A stretch of DNA of 64,000 nt, taken from assembly GCF_015330165.1 (NCBI RefSeq), contig NZ_JADDXT010000002.1, forward strand, positions 1,858,504 through 1,922,503. The letters are read 5' to 3'. The translations under genes and the position numbers were made by a program. Origin of the DNA: Zobellia roscoffensis (GTDB lineage Bacteria > Bacteroidota > Bacteroidia > Flavobacteriales > Flavobacteriaceae). The notes below the pieces were generated by a model that saw only the letters and a program-made list of their open reading frames with translations, did not search any database and was not told where the DNA came from. Positions 17,896-27,184 of the stretch are shown piece after piece (position 1 is the stretch's first letter; each line of letters opens with the position of its first letter).

Positions 17896-18519
17896 ATGAA
17901 AACAGGAAGCAAACTAAGTAAAAAAATTAACCGTAAAGCCCGTATTTCTAGGTACGTCATTTACAAAGAGACTTTAGTGGATTTTAAAGAGCAATTTTGG
18001 TCTTTTTTAGGAGCCTTTATTGGAATTGGGTTAATTGCGCTATTACAATCGTACTATCTTCCGAAAATGGAAAATGCCCTTTTAATAGGGTCGTTTGGGG
18101 CTTCTAGTGTATTAATTTATGGTGCTATTGAAAGTCCGTTGGCGCAACCTCGTAATTTCATTGGAGGGCAGTTGTTGTCCGCTTTTATTGGTGTTACCGT
18201 ATATAAACTTATGCCGAATTTAATATGGCTTTCGGCACCATTGGCAGTTGCCACATCTATTGTGGTAATGCAGATGACGAAAACTTTACATCCACCAGGT
18301 GGTGCTACGGCACTAATTGCAGTAATCGGCACGGCAAAAATTAAATCTTTGGGGTATTTCTATGTTGTTTCTCCGGTATTGGCAGGTACGGTAATACTTT
18401 TTGTTACCGCCCTTATTTTTAATAATATGACCAAGCATAGAAGTTACCCAGTGAATAGTCGGTTTATACGCTCTATTAGGGACAGAGTTGGGAGACGTAA
18501 GCGCAGCTTTAATACGTAA
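17896..18519 (+). CDS. HPP-family inner membrane protein
   Basis: A 207-residue protein with four to five hydrophobic helices (around residues 35-55, 65-85, 95-125, 155-175) after a basic N-terminus. It carries the defining HPPGGATAL motif together with GSFGASSVLIYGAIESPLAQPRNFIGGQ, the family hallmark. HPP proteins sit in the cytoplasmic membrane; some plant and cyanobacterial relatives have been linked to nitrite transport, but for flavobacteria the role is unknown. It is a single gene, convergent with tex (9 bases between stops), with its own promoter. Confidence 0.92.
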   Translation: MKTGSKLSKKINRKARISRYVIYKETLVDFKEQFWSFLGAFIGIGLIALLQSYYLPKMENALLIGSFGASSVLIYGAIESPLAQPRNFIGGQLLSAFIGVTVYKLMPNLIWLSAPLAVATSIVVMQMTKTLHPPGGATALIAVIGTAKIKSLGYFYVVSPVLAGTVILFVTALIFNNMTKHRSYPVNSRFIRSIRDRVGRRKRSFNT

Positions 18520-18528
18520 GAGCTTGTA

Positions 18529-20652
18529 CTATTTATGCAAAGCCAATTGAATACGTTTTCTAGGAATATCTACAGATAATACTTTTACGATTATTTGTTG
18601 CTGTAGATGTACGTGTTCATTTACGTCTTTCACGAAGGTATCAGATAAATTGGATAGATGAATGAGTCCGCTTTCTTTAATACCAATATCTACAAAACAT
18701 CCAAAATTGGTAATGTTGTTGACGATTCCTGGCAATAATTGACCTTCCTGTAAATCTGTAATCGATTTTATATTTTGATTGAAGGTAAAGACTTTGGCCT
18801 TTTCCCGACGGTCAAGACCTGGTTTCTCCAATTCTTCTACAATATCCTTTAAGGTAGGTAAACCGATAGTTTCTGTGCAATATGCTTCTAGATTTACACT
18901 TTTTAGAGTACTACTATTGCCAATCAGTTCGGTTAGAGGAATTCCTTTGTCCTTTGCTATTTTCTGAACTATAGAGTAGCTTTCTGGGTGTACTGCAGAA
19001 TCGTCAAGTGGATTCTTTGCGTCCTTTATCCGAAGAAAAGCCGCTCCCTGTTCAAAGGCTTTACCACCAAGGCGGGCTACTTTTTTAATTTCAGTACGGC
19101 TTGTAAAAGCTCCATTTTCATTTCGGTAGGTTACAATATTTTCTGCCAATTTCGGGCCAATACCAGAAACGTAGCTTAGTAAAGGCACACTTGCCGTATT
19201 GATGTTCACTCCAACGGAATTCACACAACTCTCTACAACACTATCTAATGAATTCTGAAGCTTACTTTGGTCCACATCATGCTGATATTGTCCTACACCA
19301 ATAGATTTGGCGTCTATTTTTACGAGCTCTGCCAATGGATCGGCTAGTCGTCTTCCTATAGAAACGGAACCTCGTACGGTTACATCGTAATTGGGGAATT
19401 CATCACGGGCTATTTTTGAAGCGGAATAAATGGATGCTCCAGCTTCACTCACCACAAAAACTTCAACCGGATTTTTAAAGTGGATGCGTTTTACCAATTG
19501 CTCGGTTTCACGAGATGCCGTGCCGTTCCCAATGGCGATGGCTTCAATTTTGTAAGCGTCGCAAAGCGTACTTATTTTTTTAATGGCTTCTTTATCCTTG
19601 TTCTGGGGAGCATGCGGGTAAATGGTCTCATTGTGTTCTAAGTCTCCTTGTGCGCTCAAACAAACCACTTTACAGCCAGTTCTAAAACCGGGATCAATGG
19701 CTAGAATTCTCTTTTCACCTAAAGGAGCACCTAAAAGTAATTGCTTCAAGTTTTTTGAAAATACTTTTATAGCATCTTCATCTGCTTTTTCTTTAGCGTT
19801 TTTCAGGATTTCGTTCGATAATGAGGGGTAAAGCAAACGTTTGTAGGCATCTGCAATGGCCATTTCAATTTGAGGTGTACAAGAGTTGTTCGATTTTATA
19901 ACACGGTCCTCAATACGGCGAAGCATTTCGTCATTGTCAATTTCAATTTTTACACGTATGAACCCCTCGTTTTCTGCACGTAAAATAGCCAACAATCTAT
20001 GCGAAGGACATCGTTTTAAAGCTTCGCTCCAATCAAAATAATCTCTAAATTTCTGTGCTTTTTCATCGTCTTTCTTGGTGGAAATCACTTTAGTGACAAT
20101 CAGAGCACTACGTTCCAATTGATTTCGCACCTGGTTACGAATGGAAATACGTTCATTGATCCATTCCGCAATAATATGTCTGGCTCCTTCTAGTGCTTCA
20201 TCAATATTGGCAATTTCACTATTGGTATATTGATTGGCAGCCGCTTCAATATCATTATGGTTTTGGGCCATAATCATTTTAGCTAGAGGCTCCAATCCAT
20301 TTTTACGGGCGGTTTCTGCTTTGGTCTTTCGTTTTTTCTTGAATGGCAGGTATAAATCTTCAAGAGTAACAAGGTCATCGGTCTGTTGAATTTTAAGCAG
20401 AAGCTCATCAGTTAATCCGTTTTGCTCTTCTATAGCCTTTAAAACTGCAGTCTTTCGCTTTTCTAGTGTTTCAAATTGTGTTTTGAACTGAACGATACTT
20501 GAAATCTGAACCTCGTCTAAATTGCCCGTTTTTTCTTTTCTATAACGTGAAATAAAAGGAACGGTACAGTCTTGGTTTAAAAGTTCTACGGTATTCTCAA
20601 TACTCTTTTGTGGGAGCTGAGTGTGCTTGGAAATATAAGAAATGAGTTGCAT
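18529..20652 (-). CDS. tex: Tex-family RNA-binding transcription accessory protein
   Basis: A 707-residue cytoplasmic nucleic-acid-binding protein with the full Tex order: N-terminal helical domain (PFISRYRKEKTGNLDE), the RNase H-like YqgF domain beginning at KRILAIDPGFRTGCK, helix-hairpin-helix repeats (LLSYVSGIGPKLAENIVTYR, KKVARLGGKAFEQGAAFLRI) and a C-terminal S1 domain (GQLLPGIVNNITNFGCFVDIGIKESGLIHLSNLS). Tex binds RNA and influences transcription and RNA turnover. Length is near the usual 710-780. It lies 65 bases downstream of metG on the same strand and may be cotranscribed with it. Confidence 0.97.
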   Translation of the reverse strand: MQLISYISKHTQLPQKSIENTVELLNQDCTVPFISRYRKEKTGNLDEVQISSIVQFKTQFETLEKRKTAVLKAIEEQNGLTDELLLKIQQTDDLVTLEDLYLPFKKKRKTKAETARKNGLEPLAKMIMAQNHNDIEAAANQYTNSEIANIDEALEGARHIIAEWINERISIRNQVRNQLERSALIVTKVISTKKDDEKAQKFRDYFDWSEALKRCPSHRLLAILRAENEGFIRVKIEIDNDEMLRRIEDRVIKSNNSCTPQIEMAIADAYKRLLYPSLSNEILKNAKEKADEDAIKVFSKNLKQLLLGAPLGEKRILAIDPGFRTGCKVVCLSAQGDLEHNETIYPHAPQNKDKEAIKKISTLCDAYKIEAIAIGNGTASRETEQLVKRIHFKNPVEVFVVSEAGASIYSASKIARDEFPNYDVTVRGSVSIGRRLADPLAELVKIDAKSIGVGQYQHDVDQSKLQNSLDSVVESCVNSVGVNINTASVPLLSYVSGIGPKLAENIVTYRNENGAFTSRTEIKKVARLGGKAFEQGAAFLRIKDAKNPLDDSAVHPESYSIVQKIAKDKGIPLTELIGNSSTLKSVNLEAYCTETIGLPTLKDIVEELEKPGLDRREKAKVFTFNQNIKSITDLQEGQLLPGIVNNITNFGCFVDIGIKESGLIHLSNLSDTFVKDVNEHVHLQQQIIVKVLSVDIPRKRIQLALHK

Positions 20653-20717
20653 AAGACTGTATTAACGACTTTTGAACATAGTGGATGCAATTAAAAAGAT
20701 AAGAGGTATGGGAGGTC

Positions 20718-22796
20718 TTAGCTTATACCTTCACCATTACCAACACCCTCTTCATCAGGATTCACGAAAACCAATTTGCCATCCGTATTTTCGGTCATCA
20801 AAATCATACCTTCACTTTCTACACCGCGTAATGCCCGTGGAGCAAGATTGATAAGAACGGTCACTTTTTTACCCACTATTTCTTCCGCTGTAAAACTCTC
20901 CGCAATACCGGAAACTATAGTTCTAGTGTCCAGTCCTGTGTCTACTTTCAATACCAATAATTTCTTGGCTTTAGGCATTTTTTCGGCCTCAATAATGGTG
21001 CCTACACGCATATCTAGTTTCGTAAAATCGTCAAAGTTGATAGTGTCTTTTTGTGGCATAAGTTCTTTGTTCGCGTTTTCGTTCGCCTTTTTCGTGGCTT
21101 CCAGTTTATCTAATTGGGCCTGTATTTCGCTGTCCTCAATTTTTCTAAAGAGCAGTTCGGCCTTATTTATTTTGTGATTTGCGGGTAACAGTATTTCTTT
21201 GGTAGAAACCTCTTTCCAAGAAGTCTTAGCTTCCCCTGAACCGACGGCCAATATATTTTTAAGTTTCTCAGAAGTGAACGGTAAGAAAGGTTCACTCAAA
21301 ACAGATAGCGCAGAGGCGATTTGAAGTGCAACGAACATAATGGTCTTTACACGTTCTTCATCTTGCTTAATTACTTTCCAAGGTTCTTCGTCTGCCAAGT
21401 ATTTGTTCCCTAAACGTGCTAAGTTCATCAATTCTTGGCCAGCTTCCCTAAAACGGTATCTCTCAATAGAGCTTGAAATAATCTCAGGATACTTCTGAAG
21501 CTGCTCTAATGTTTCCTTATCTACTTCGGAAAATTCAGAGGGAGCAGGAACTACACCTTCATAATATTTATTGGTCAAGACTACTACTCGGTTTATAAAG
21601 TTTCCAAGTATAGCAACCAGTTCACTGTTGTTTCTAGCTTGAAAATCTTTCCAGGTAAAGTCATTATCCTTGGTTTCAGGAGCATTCGCGGTTAAGGTAT
21701 ATCTAAGAACATCCTGCATGTCCGGGAATTCTTCTAGGTATTCGTGTAACCAAACCGCCCAGTTCTTTGAAGTAGAAAGTTTATTGCCTTCTAGGTTTAA
21801 GAACTCATTGGCAGGTACGTTTTCCGGTAGAATATAATCGCCATGTGCTTTTAAAATTGCAGGAAAAATGATACAATGAAAAACAATGTTGTCTTTTCCT
21901 ATAAAGTGAACAAGTTTTGTGTTTTCGTCTTTCCAGTAGGGTTCCCAGTCTTTGCCCTCACGATCCGCCCATTCTTTGGTAGAAGAGATATAGCCGATAG
22001 GCGCATCAAACCACACATAAAGCACTTTGCCTTCGCCACCTTTTACAGGAACAGGAATACCCCAGTCTAAATCGCGGGTTACGGCACGAGGTTTTAATCC
22101 GTCATCTATCCAGCTCTTACACTGCCCATAAACGTTAGGTTTCCAGTCTGATTTATGTCCTTCTAAAATCCATTCTTTTAGGAAATCTTCATATCTATCC
22201 AAAGGTAAAAACCAGTGTTTGGTTTCTTTGGTAGTCGGAACCGAACCAGAAATAGTCGATTTCGGATTAATTAAATCCGTAGCGTTTAATGTAGAACCAC
22301 AGTTTTCACATTGATCTCCATAGGCTTCTTCATGCCCACATTTAGGACAGGTGCCTACTACAAACCGATCGGCCAGAAATTGTTTGGCTTCTTCATCGTA
22401 TAATTGAGCTGTGGTTTCTTCAATAAAATCACCTTGCTCGTATAGTTTTATGAAAAAATCAGATGCCGTTTTATGATGAATTTCTCTTGAAGTTCGCGAA
22501 TAATTGTCAAAAGTAACTCCAAAATCTTCGAATGACTTACGAATGATTCCATCATATTTATCAATAACTTCCTTTGGCGTAATACCTTCTTTTTTAGCCT
22601 TCATCGAGATAGCCACACCATGTTCATCGCTTCCGCATACAAAAGCAACATCATTGCCATTTAGGCGTAAGTAACGCGCGTAAATATCTGCGGGTACGTA
22701 AACACCGGCCAAATGACCAATGTGGATAGGACCGTTTGTATATGGCAATGCAGCAGTAATAGTATATCTCTCGGGTTGTTTTAGCTTCTCGGCCAT
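20718..22796 (-). CDS. metG: Methionyl-tRNA synthetase
   Basis: A 692-residue class I aminoacyl-tRNA synthetase that charges tRNA-Met. The HIGH motif is in PIHIGHLAG, the zinc knuckle reads CPKCGHEEAYGDQCENCG, and the KMSKS equivalent is KLSTSK. The anticodon-binding helical domain follows, and the C-terminus has an added tRNA-binding (Trbp111/EMAP-like) domain starting at FDDFTKLDMRVGTI. I use the ATG at 22796: a longer frame would begin with a TTG at 22817 that lies within the -7 box of a good promoter (22815-22846) and so could not be transcribed as a start. Confidence 0.97.
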   Translation of the reverse strand: MAEKLKQPERYTITAALPYTNGPIHIGHLAGVYVPADIYARYLRLNGNDVAFVCGSDEHGVAISMKAKKEGITPKEVIDKYDGIIRKSFEDFGVTFDNYSRTSREIHHKTASDFFIKLYEQGDFIEETTAQLYDEEAKQFLADRFVVGTCPKCGHEEAYGDQCENCGSTLNATDLINPKSTISGSVPTTKETKHWFLPLDRYEDFLKEWILEGHKSDWKPNVYGQCKSWIDDGLKPRAVTRDLDWGIPVPVKGGEGKVLYVWFDAPIGYISSTKEWADREGKDWEPYWKDENTKLVHFIGKDNIVFHCIIFPAILKAHGDYILPENVPANEFLNLEGNKLSTSKNWAVWLHEYLEEFPDMQDVLRYTLTANAPETKDNDFTWKDFQARNNSELVAILGNFINRVVVLTNKYYEGVVPAPSEFSEVDKETLEQLQKYPEIISSSIERYRFREAGQELMNLARLGNKYLADEEPWKVIKQDEERVKTIMFVALQIASALSVLSEPFLPFTSEKLKNILAVGSGEAKTSWKEVSTKEILLPANHKINKAELLFRKIEDSEIQAQLDKLEATKKANENANKELMPQKDTINFDDFTKLDMRVGTIIEAEKMPKAKKLLVLKVDTGLDTRTIVSGIAESFTAEEIVGKKVTVLINLAPRALRGVESEGMILMTENTDGKLVFVNPDEEGVGNGEGIS

Positions 22797-22814
22797 TGAT
22801 TTCGAATTAGGGTG

Positions 22815-22846
22815 CAAAAGTACTGATTTTGCACAGCATTACGCAA
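22815..22846 (-). promoter_or_regulatory. Promoter of metG
   Basis: On the - strand, TTG (22846-22844), 21 bases, then TACTTTTG (22822-22815), 18 bases before the ATG at 22796. It decides the metG start. Confidence 0.6.
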
Positions 22847-22999
22847 GTGGATGTATACAGGTTTTCTTGAAAGTTGGAAGGAGGGGTTTTTAGCCAAGGA
22901 AATGCGGACCGTAGTACAACTAGGATGTATACGAATTTAAGAATGGTGCAGTTTTATATAAAGGACTCTTATTTAACCATTAATTTAAACAGATAAACC

Positions 23000-23176
23000 A
23001 TGAGTGCAGGAACCCCCAAGAAATTTGATGTATTAGAAAGGATTAAAGAAGACGTGGAAACGACAGTGAAAAAAAACGGAAAGGATGATGTAGCCAGACT
23101 TTATAAGAACAAAGCATCTAGAATTGCGAAAGAACTATCGTTTAAAACAAAAAACAATAAGTCCAAATTGACGTAG
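23000..23176 (+). CDS. Small basic hypothetical protein (58 residues)
   Basis: An open frame from ATG to TAG of 58 residues, beginning MSAGTPKKFDVLERIKEDVE and ending KNNKSKLT. It is rich in Lys and predicted to be mostly helical, with no signal peptide or membrane segment. A strong stem-loop terminator follows 24 bases after the stop, and no other gene covers the 200-base gap after metG, which supports that it is real. I do not recognise a family. Codon use is like that of the neighbours. Confidence 0.6.
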   Translation: MSAGTPKKFDVLERIKEDVETTVKKNGKDDVARLYKNKASRIAKELSFKTKNNKSKLT

Positions 23177-23200
23177 TAGTACGGAAGATTAGAAAATGAA

Positions 23201-23240
23201 AAACCTTCGCCATTGATTATTCAATAGCGAAGGTTTTTTT
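23201..23240. terminator. Bidirectional terminator
   Basis: Arms AAACCTTCGC (23201-23210) and GCGAAGGTTT (23227-23236), with an inner ATTGA/TCAAT extension and a run of T to 23240. It separates the + strand small gene from the convergent DUF1501 gene and likely serves both. Confidence 0.85.
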
Positions 23241-23261
23241 ATAGAGTCAATTTAGGGAGGG

Positions 23262-24974
23262 TTATGCAACCATAACCGATTTGCTCATTTTGTGCTGTTG
23301 TACTTGAATGCGATAGATATACTTGCCAGCCGCCAAATGTCCTGGTATTCTATCTTTAATATTAATCTCATTTACACCTTCGGACATGATGGCATTACTT
23401 ATTGTACCTACTTTCTGTCCGATAATATTGAAAAGCTGAATATCTACATGGGCCGTAACGGGCATTTCCAAATAGATATGTGGCGAGTTTTCAGTAGGGT
23501 AAAATGGTTTATGAACAATAGAGTTTAATTGCTCATTATTCGGTATTACAGGTTTATCCGTAAGTCCACCATCTGGTGAGGTAGGAATTGTTGGTTCTCC
23601 ATCACTATATACAATATCGGGGAAATCGGTTCCACTACAATTAAATCCTAGATTAACCGGAGCATAGGTATGGCCTAGTAAATGTTGTTCTACTAAGGGT
23701 ATGGGTACACAGAGCCATTCTGCCAAAACGGTGGCGTATAAATCTCTAAAATCCATAGTGTATTCCAGGTTTCCTCTTCCATCCGGATTGTCTAGTGTAG
23801 GATGTTCGCCTACAAACGCACTGCCTTGTAAACCGGGCCCAAAAAATAGGGTAGGTGCCGCTTTACCGTGATCCGTACCGTTAGAACCATTCTCAAAAAT
23901 TCGTCTTCCAAACTCGGAGAACGTCATGCTAAGTACATTGTTGTCTTGTTCTGTGTATGCTAAATCTTCGTAAAAATTGTCAATGGCAATAGAAAGGTTG
24001 CTCATTAAACGCTCATGTGCCAAAGGTTGGTTACCATGCGTATCAAAACCACCCATGGAAATCATATACACTTTTGTGCCCAAATTTCCTTTAATCAAAC
24101 GGGCCAATAGGGCTAATTGTCTTGCAAAGCTGTTTTTCTGATATTCTACATCGTTTGAACCTCTTTCCCAAGCTTCGTGGATAACACCAGAATATTCGTA
24201 GGTGGTATTAGCTACTCCTCTTAAAAATCTTAATTGGTCACCATACATACAGTCGTTAAACAATTCTTGTTCAAGACCATAACGTACGCCGGACTCTGCT
24301 ATTTCTTCAAGTTGCTCCACATTGGAGGTTACAAATGCATAATTAGTTTCGTCTCCTTGGAAAACCAAACTTCCGAACTGACCAATCTGAATGGCCGCTG
24401 GAGCGGGTGGTGGAGAAATTAAGTAATCTGGATAACATTCTTCAAAATGTCTTCCCATCCAACCTGTGTTAAGTCCGCTGAAACCAGTGGAAGTTAAATC
24501 TGTGTTGGCAAAAACGTCTGACCCTGTAAAATGAGATAGACTTTGGCCTTCGTAACCAACACCATGAACGGCTTTAAACTGACCTTCGGCCCACCGAGGT
24601 TCTAATGACTTCATGTAAGAAGGTATGCCGTATTCATCCGTTAGTTTTAAAACTTTGCTCTCGGGAACATAAATGTTAGGTCTAGCATTGGCATACGAAT
24701 CGAATTGATTGATCGGTATAACCGTACTAAGTCCATCATTACCACCGGAAAGGCGGATTAATATTAAAATATTATCAGTTTCTGTACCGGCAATAGCTGC
24801 TGTTAAAGGGGATGGTGCAGATGCAGTAAGCATGTTACTGCCTAACATCATTGAACCAGAACCTGCTATGCCCAGTGCTTGTAAAAATGAGCGTCTGCTC
24901 CAAGATTTATGTTCTTGATCGTGACCTTCGTGTTCTAGGCCTTTATGGGGGTCTGTGGTGTGAGTATCGCACAT
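23262..24974 (-). CDS. DUF1501 family protein with twin-arginine leader and T9SS sorting domain
   Basis: A 570-residue exported protein. After a His/Asp-rich start comes a twin-arginine signal, SRRSFLQALGIAGSG (R27-R28), which targets folded proteins to the Tat system. The body is DUF1501 (sulfatase/alkaline-phosphatase-like fold): LIRLSGGNDGLSTVIP, SHFTGSDVFANT, GGFDTHGNQ, MTFSEFGRRIFENGSNGTDHG. The last ~80 residues are a T9SS type A sorting domain (VDIQLFNIIGQKVG ... GKYIYRIQVQQHKMSKSVMVA), which sends the protein across the outer membrane. It is directly downstream of a DUF1800 gene (10 bases), the usual partner. Its activity is unknown. Confidence 0.93.
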   Translation of the reverse strand: MCDTHTTDPHKGLEHEGHDQEHKSWSRRSFLQALGIAGSGSMMLGSNMLTASAPSPLTAAIAGTETDNILILIRLSGGNDGLSTVIPINQFDSYANARPNIYVPESKVLKLTDEYGIPSYMKSLEPRWAEGQFKAVHGVGYEGQSLSHFTGSDVFANTDLTSTGFSGLNTGWMGRHFEECYPDYLISPPPAPAAIQIGQFGSLVFQGDETNYAFVTSNVEQLEEIAESGVRYGLEQELFNDCMYGDQLRFLRGVANTTYEYSGVIHEAWERGSNDVEYQKNSFARQLALLARLIKGNLGTKVYMISMGGFDTHGNQPLAHERLMSNLSIAIDNFYEDLAYTEQDNNVLSMTFSEFGRRIFENGSNGTDHGKAAPTLFFGPGLQGSAFVGEHPTLDNPDGRGNLEYTMDFRDLYATVLAEWLCVPIPLVEQHLLGHTYAPVNLGFNCSGTDFPDIVYSDGEPTIPTSPDGGLTDKPVIPNNEQLNSIVHKPFYPTENSPHIYLEMPVTAHVDIQLFNIIGQKVGTISNAIMSEGVNEINIKDRIPGHLAAGKYIYRIQVQQHKMSKSVMVA

Positions 24975-24984
24975 AGTAGTAGGT

Positions 24985-26478
24985 TTACTTTAGTTGAAAT
25001 TCTGGTTGTCTTGCTAGATATTGTAAGAGTAGGTATACTTGGGTAGGACCTTCCATAGAGGTTTGTAAGCTCCAGGTTGGGGTTGAGCCACCCTCATAAT
25101 ATTGTTCTTGAACGTCACTTCTGAAAATAACGTATGCTTTATCGTATTCTGAATCGTTCAGTAGACCTTTGGGTAAGATAAAATCAATAATTGCTTTTGC
25201 AATTACATCTGGATTACTCCCATTGCCTTCACTTAGGCTTACAAGCGATAGACCAAAGTTTCTAAATTGATCTTCATTGGCATTAAAAAAATCATCTAAG
25301 ATGGTTTCTATAGTTAACCACCTGCCAATCATAAAATTGGTATTGATCCAAGAACGGTTTCGTTGCCAGCCTGCCACATCAAAAGGGTCGAACATACGCT
25401 GGCTTAAAAGTCCGCTATAGTTTATAAGACTTGCAATTGTGGTATCGTCATAACTAAAACTACTTTCTTTTAATAAGTTGAAATAGAAATCAAAAGGACT
25501 TTTAATGATTACACCAATGGCTTCATCGTCAAAAAAATGTTGACTTTTAAACAATTCGGAAAGTACGGGTGCAATCTCAAAATCATTAGCAACAAATATG
25601 GATGCCATACCAGATATTATTACCTGTGCGTTTCCGGCGTTGTCCTTGGAATCTGGATGTACAAAGAACTCGTATAGTTTTCTACAGATAAATTCTGCTA
25701 TTTCCTCAGAACGCTGTTCAAAAAGAATATTGATTACATCATCATAACCCCAATTCCCTGTTTGACCTAGAATTGTTTTACTATCTGTATCGTGCTTTTC
25801 TGCATCAAAAGTTACATGTTCGCAACCTAATTCGCCACGTTCAACATATCCGGAAAGGGCACGTGCGGTTTCTATAATATCTTCTTCGGTATAATTGTTT
25901 CCTTCGCCTAAAGTAAATAACTCGTAAAGCTCTCGTGCGTAGTTCTCATTAGGGTTGTGGCCGTTATTGTAAACACCATCTAGGTAGTAGAGCATGGCGT
26001 CGGTAAGGCCAATTTCGCTCACAAAGGTTTTAAAATTTCCTAATGCGTTGCGTTGTAGACAATTAATGTAATGATAAAGAAATGGGGTACATTCGTAAAT
26101 ATCTAGTTCTGTAACAAAATGATTGCTCCAAAAGAAACTCATTCGGTCCCGGAGGTTGTTGTTTAGCATACTTTTGCCATAGGCTAAACTAAAGTCGTCT
26201 TCCTGGGTGCGTTTTAACTGATTGCGTAGCGTGTCATCTTCAGGATAATTGCTACCGTTCCAATCTGCCCATTCCGGTGCAGGTATGACAGGAGCACTCA
26301 TAGCTTGCGATATAAGAGCGCTTACTATAGTTTCTGCCGTAGAACCAACAGCTTGATCTATAGTTTCAACGGAGGCACTAAACCCAAGTCTTCTGTACAG
26401 GTGAGCCGCCGTAGTTCTGTCTAAGGGGTTGGTATACAGTGCCAACGGCGCTGTATTACAGTTAACAAAATATTCCAT
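24985..26478 (-). CDS. DUF1800 family protein
   Basis: A 497-residue protein matching DUF1800: AAHLYRRLGFSAS at the N-terminus, DRMSFFWSNHFVTE, YARELYELFTLGEGNNYTEEDIIETARALSGY, ILGQTGNWGYDDVINILFEQ, and KSPFDFYF in the middle. DUF1800 proteins occur almost always next to a DUF1501 gene, as here, with the pair in one operon. No clear signal peptide is visible at this start, so if it is exported the route is unclear. An inverted repeat (26549-26579) lies upstream. The function is unknown. Confidence 0.92.
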   Translation of the reverse strand: MEYFVNCNTAPLALYTNPLDRTTAAHLYRRLGFSASVETIDQAVGSTAETIVSALISQAMSAPVIPAPEWADWNGSNYPEDDTLRNQLKRTQEDDFSLAYGKSMLNNNLRDRMSFFWSNHFVTELDIYECTPFLYHYINCLQRNALGNFKTFVSEIGLTDAMLYYLDGVYNNGHNPNENYARELYELFTLGEGNNYTEEDIIETARALSGYVERGELGCEHVTFDAEKHDTDSKTILGQTGNWGYDDVINILFEQRSEEIAEFICRKLYEFFVHPDSKDNAGNAQVIISGMASIFVANDFEIAPVLSELFKSQHFFDDEAIGVIIKSPFDFYFNLLKESSFSYDDTTIASLINYSGLLSQRMFDPFDVAGWQRNRSWINTNFMIGRWLTIETILDDFFNANEDQFRNFGLSLVSLSEGNGSNPDVIAKAIIDFILPKGLLNDSEYDKAYVIFRSDVQEQYYEGGSTPTWSLQTSMEGPTQVYLLLQYLARQPEFQLK

Positions 26479-26548
26479 AATTTTCGTAGGCTTTAAAGAA
26501 CCGTTTCATGTGTTTGGGGCTAGTTCTTAACGCACAAAGATTTTGGAT

Positions 26549-26579
26549 AGTATGTCTTTTCAGGTATTTTCGACATACT
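26549..26579. repeat. Inverted repeat between divergent DUF1800 and YraN genes
   Basis: AGTATGTC (26549-26556) and GACATACT (26572-26579), perfect 8-bp arms with 15 bases between. It is central in the 195-base divergent gap, a likely place for an operator, but I could not place promoter boxes around it. Confidence 0.4.
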
Positions 26580-26673
26580 GTTCAATGATTTACGACTGCA
26601 ATCCAATTTTTGATGTTGGTTTACGCGACTTTTCGATGAATTACACGTTTTATTAAGATTTAGATGAATTTCT

Positions 26674-27033
26674 ATGGGAAAACATAACGAATTTGGCAAA
26701 GAAGGAGAGAAACTGGCTGCCGACTTTTTGCTTGAGAATGGATATGAAATTCATTGTAAAAATTATCGTTATTTAAAGGCAGAAATAGATATCATAGCTC
26801 AAAAGGAAGATATATTGGCTATTGTAGAAGTGCGTGCCAGAAGCAATGATCAAATTATACCTATTGCCGAAACAATAACTCCTAAAAAAATAAAGCTTTT
26901 GGTCAGTGCAGCGGATCAGTACATTACTGAAAATGACTTGGATATAGAGGTTCGTTTTGACGTAATAACTATCTTAAAAAATCGAAAAATATTTAAAATT
27001 GAACATTTAGAAAGTGCTTTTTATCATTTTTAA
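26674..27033 (+). CDS. YraN family (UPF0102) endonuclease-like protein
   Basis: A 119-residue cytoplasmic protein with the PD-(D/E)xK nuclease-like core of the family: G-KEGEKLAADFLLENGY at the start, then the catalytic-type KAEIDIIAQKEDILAIVEVRAR segment (Glu/Asp, then E-x-K-like V-E-V-R). Members are suspected of recombination or DNA processing roles in bacteria, but activity has rarely been shown. Length is typical. It is transcribed alone or with the ACT-domain gene 150 bases downstream, which has its own promoter. Confidence 0.93.
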   Translation: MGKHNEFGKEGEKLAADFLLENGYEIHCKNYRYLKAEIDIIAQKEDILAIVEVRARSNDQIIPIAETITPKKIKLLVSAADQYITENDLDIEVRFDVITILKNRKIFKIEHLESAFYHF

Positions 27034-27127
27034 TGGTGTATCTATAATTTGTTTGTAGTTAGATATGCCCATTTTTAGGGAGAAGGTGGGGTATTCTGAA
27101 AATTCACATAAAGATAATTATACACAA

Positions 27128-27159
27128 TTTGTTTTATTTGTAACAATATGTTATTTTTG
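27128..27159 (+). promoter_or_regulatory. Promoter of the ACT-domain gene
   Basis: TTTG (27128-27131), 20 bases, then TATTTTTG (27152-27159), a full match to the Bacteroidota consensus, 25 bases before the ATG at 27185. It lies within an upstream extension of the reading frame and so fixes the start. Confidence 0.65.
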
Positions 27160-27184
27160 CTCAGCAATCAATACTTATGAACCC

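Noticed and set aside
20776..21177. 133-residue open frame on the + strand inside metG
   Set aside because: It is antisense to conserved MetG sequence and has no recognisable domain; a shadow frame.
27065..27184. Longer start for the ACT-domain protein
   Set aside because: The TTTG-N20-TATTTTTG promoter lies within this stretch, so the transcript cannot include it.
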